DNA of 6,844 nucleotides from Candidatus Gastranaerophilales bacterium (lineage in GTDB: Bacteria; Cyanobacteriota; Vampirovibrionia; Gastranaerophilales; Gastranaerophilaceae). The stretch is taken from contig CAAGQE010000174.1 in assembly GCA_900772035.1 (NCBI GenBank), forward strand, positions 1-6,844. Direction: 5' to 3'. Below the pieces are notes generated by a model. It saw only the letters and a list, made by a program, of their open reading frames with translations, made no database searches and had not been told where the DNA came from. Within the stretch, counting starts at the first letter, position 1. Every line of letters begins with the position of its first letter. A program made the translations under genes and the position numbers. Shown here piece by piece: positions 6,401 through 6,844 of this stretch.

Positions 6401-6844
6401 TTTTTTTGCCAAACGTATATTTGCCACTTGCCGCTTGTTTCTGAGAAAATAGGCGTCAATTCGGCATTTGCATCTGCTTTGACACTATTTGTGATATGTG
6501 AAAACATCAAAAACAAAAACGGCATTCTGTTATATAAGTCAGAACTTTCCGTGACTTCTTTCATTCTTTTTTCGTCGATGAAAGATACGGAATTTAGCGT
6601 AATCAGGGCGAATTTGTCTCCTTTTCCCATTTTGTCAAAAATATTTTCTTTTATTTGTTTTTGAAAATATTCGTTATTTCCCGATTGGAAATTATCGTAA
6701 AACATTTCTTTTCCGTTTCGGATAACATCTTTTTGATATGGCGGATTTTCAAGAACTTTGTATTGGAAATTGTACTTCGTTACGCTTTCTATTGTAAAAT
6801 CATCGGTTTTTAAGTATTTTCCGAAACGGTTCGGATTGTAGTAT
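6397..6844 (-). CDS. Unrecognised protein, C-terminal 148 codons, 5'-truncated by the window edge
   Basis: On the minus strand the frame is open from the right edge (first full codon 6843-6841) to a TAG at 6399-6397. The Met at 6705 is therefore probably internal: the 46 codons upstream of it, starting Y-Y-N-P-N-R-F-G-K-Y-L-K, contain no stop, and I see no strong ribosome site just before 6705. The visible part is mostly hydrophilic and rich in Lys, Asn, Phe and Tyr, with one apolar stretch (M-P-F-L-F-L-M-F near 6541-6518), a strand-like F-A-L-I-T-L-N-S-V-S-F (about 6618-6586), and a C-terminal W-Q-I-Y-V-W-Q-K-N. I recognise no family or catalytic motif. The plus strand here has only a shorter TTG-started frame (6428-6664) with no ribosome site. 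The stop nests exactly against the recG stop (4-base tail-to-tail overlap), which supports a real gene. Function unknown. Confidence 0.75.
   Translation of the reverse strand, partial: YYNPNRFGKYLKTDDFTIESVTKYNFQYKVLENPPYQKDVIRNGKEMFYDNFQSGNNEYFQKQIKENIFDKMGKGDKFALITLNSVSFIDEKRMKEVTESSDLYNRMPFLFLMFSHITNSVKADANAELTPIFSETSGKWQIYVWQKN

Noticed and set aside
6384..6407. Intrinsic terminator for recG
   Set aside because: The stem is only 4 bp (TCGG/CCGA, 5-base loop) and is separated from the T7 run by four bases; it is too weak to call as a terminator without transcript data.
6428..6664. 78-codon plus-strand frame after recG
   Set aside because: It starts at TTG without a ribosome site and is antisense to a longer open minus-strand frame that reaches the window edge.

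Overview
This is a gene-dense, AT-leaning bacterial chromosomal segment (roughly 40% GC by eye). Five plus-strand genes overlap head to tail from the left edge to base 6400. One minus-strand gene, cut by the right edge, converges on them. I see no mobile element, CRISPR array, tRNA, rRNA or non-coding stretch above 300 bases; almost every base lies in a reading frame.

Layout: (1) bases 1-866, the C-terminal part of a SpoIID/LytB-family secreted cell-wall protein that enters from the left edge and carries an extra C-terminal beta-rich region; (2) 856-2424, the lipid II flippase MurJ; (3) 2405-3004, the short TsaC/YrdC-type threonylcarbamoyl-AMP synthase of tRNA t6A synthesis; (4) 2958-3995, a four-helix membrane-anchored class III adenylate cyclase with all six canonical catalytic positions filled; (5) 3995-6400, the branched-DNA helicase RecG with an N-terminal extension of about 110 residues; (6) 6844-6397 on the minus strand, the last 148 codons of an unrecognised protein.

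The four plus-strand junctions overlap by 11, 20, 47 (or 11, if an alternative TTG start is used) and 1 base, with no room for promoters or terminators between genes. A single polycistronic transcript with translational coupling is the natural reading. The first two genes share a topic, peptidoglycan: MurJ brings the precursor across the membrane and SpoIID-like proteins act on the assembled wall. The other three (tRNA modification, cAMP signalling, DNA repair) are not obviously one pathway, so this looks like a housekeeping operon rather than a dedicated system.

Organism: several details recall Cyanobacteriota, from memory and not from a search. These are the GGVGGPFHSAIV loop in MurJ, the extended RecG N-terminus, and the Thr-type (class IIIb) cyclase. 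The base composition and Asn/Lys-rich proteins would fit a non-photosynthetic relative (Vampirovibrionia/Melainabacteria, for example gut Gastranaerophilales). This is an inference of moderate confidence. I did not find a convincing novel system; the points most worth a second look are the SpoIID C-terminal extension, the cyclase architecture and its start, and the unidentified convergent gene.
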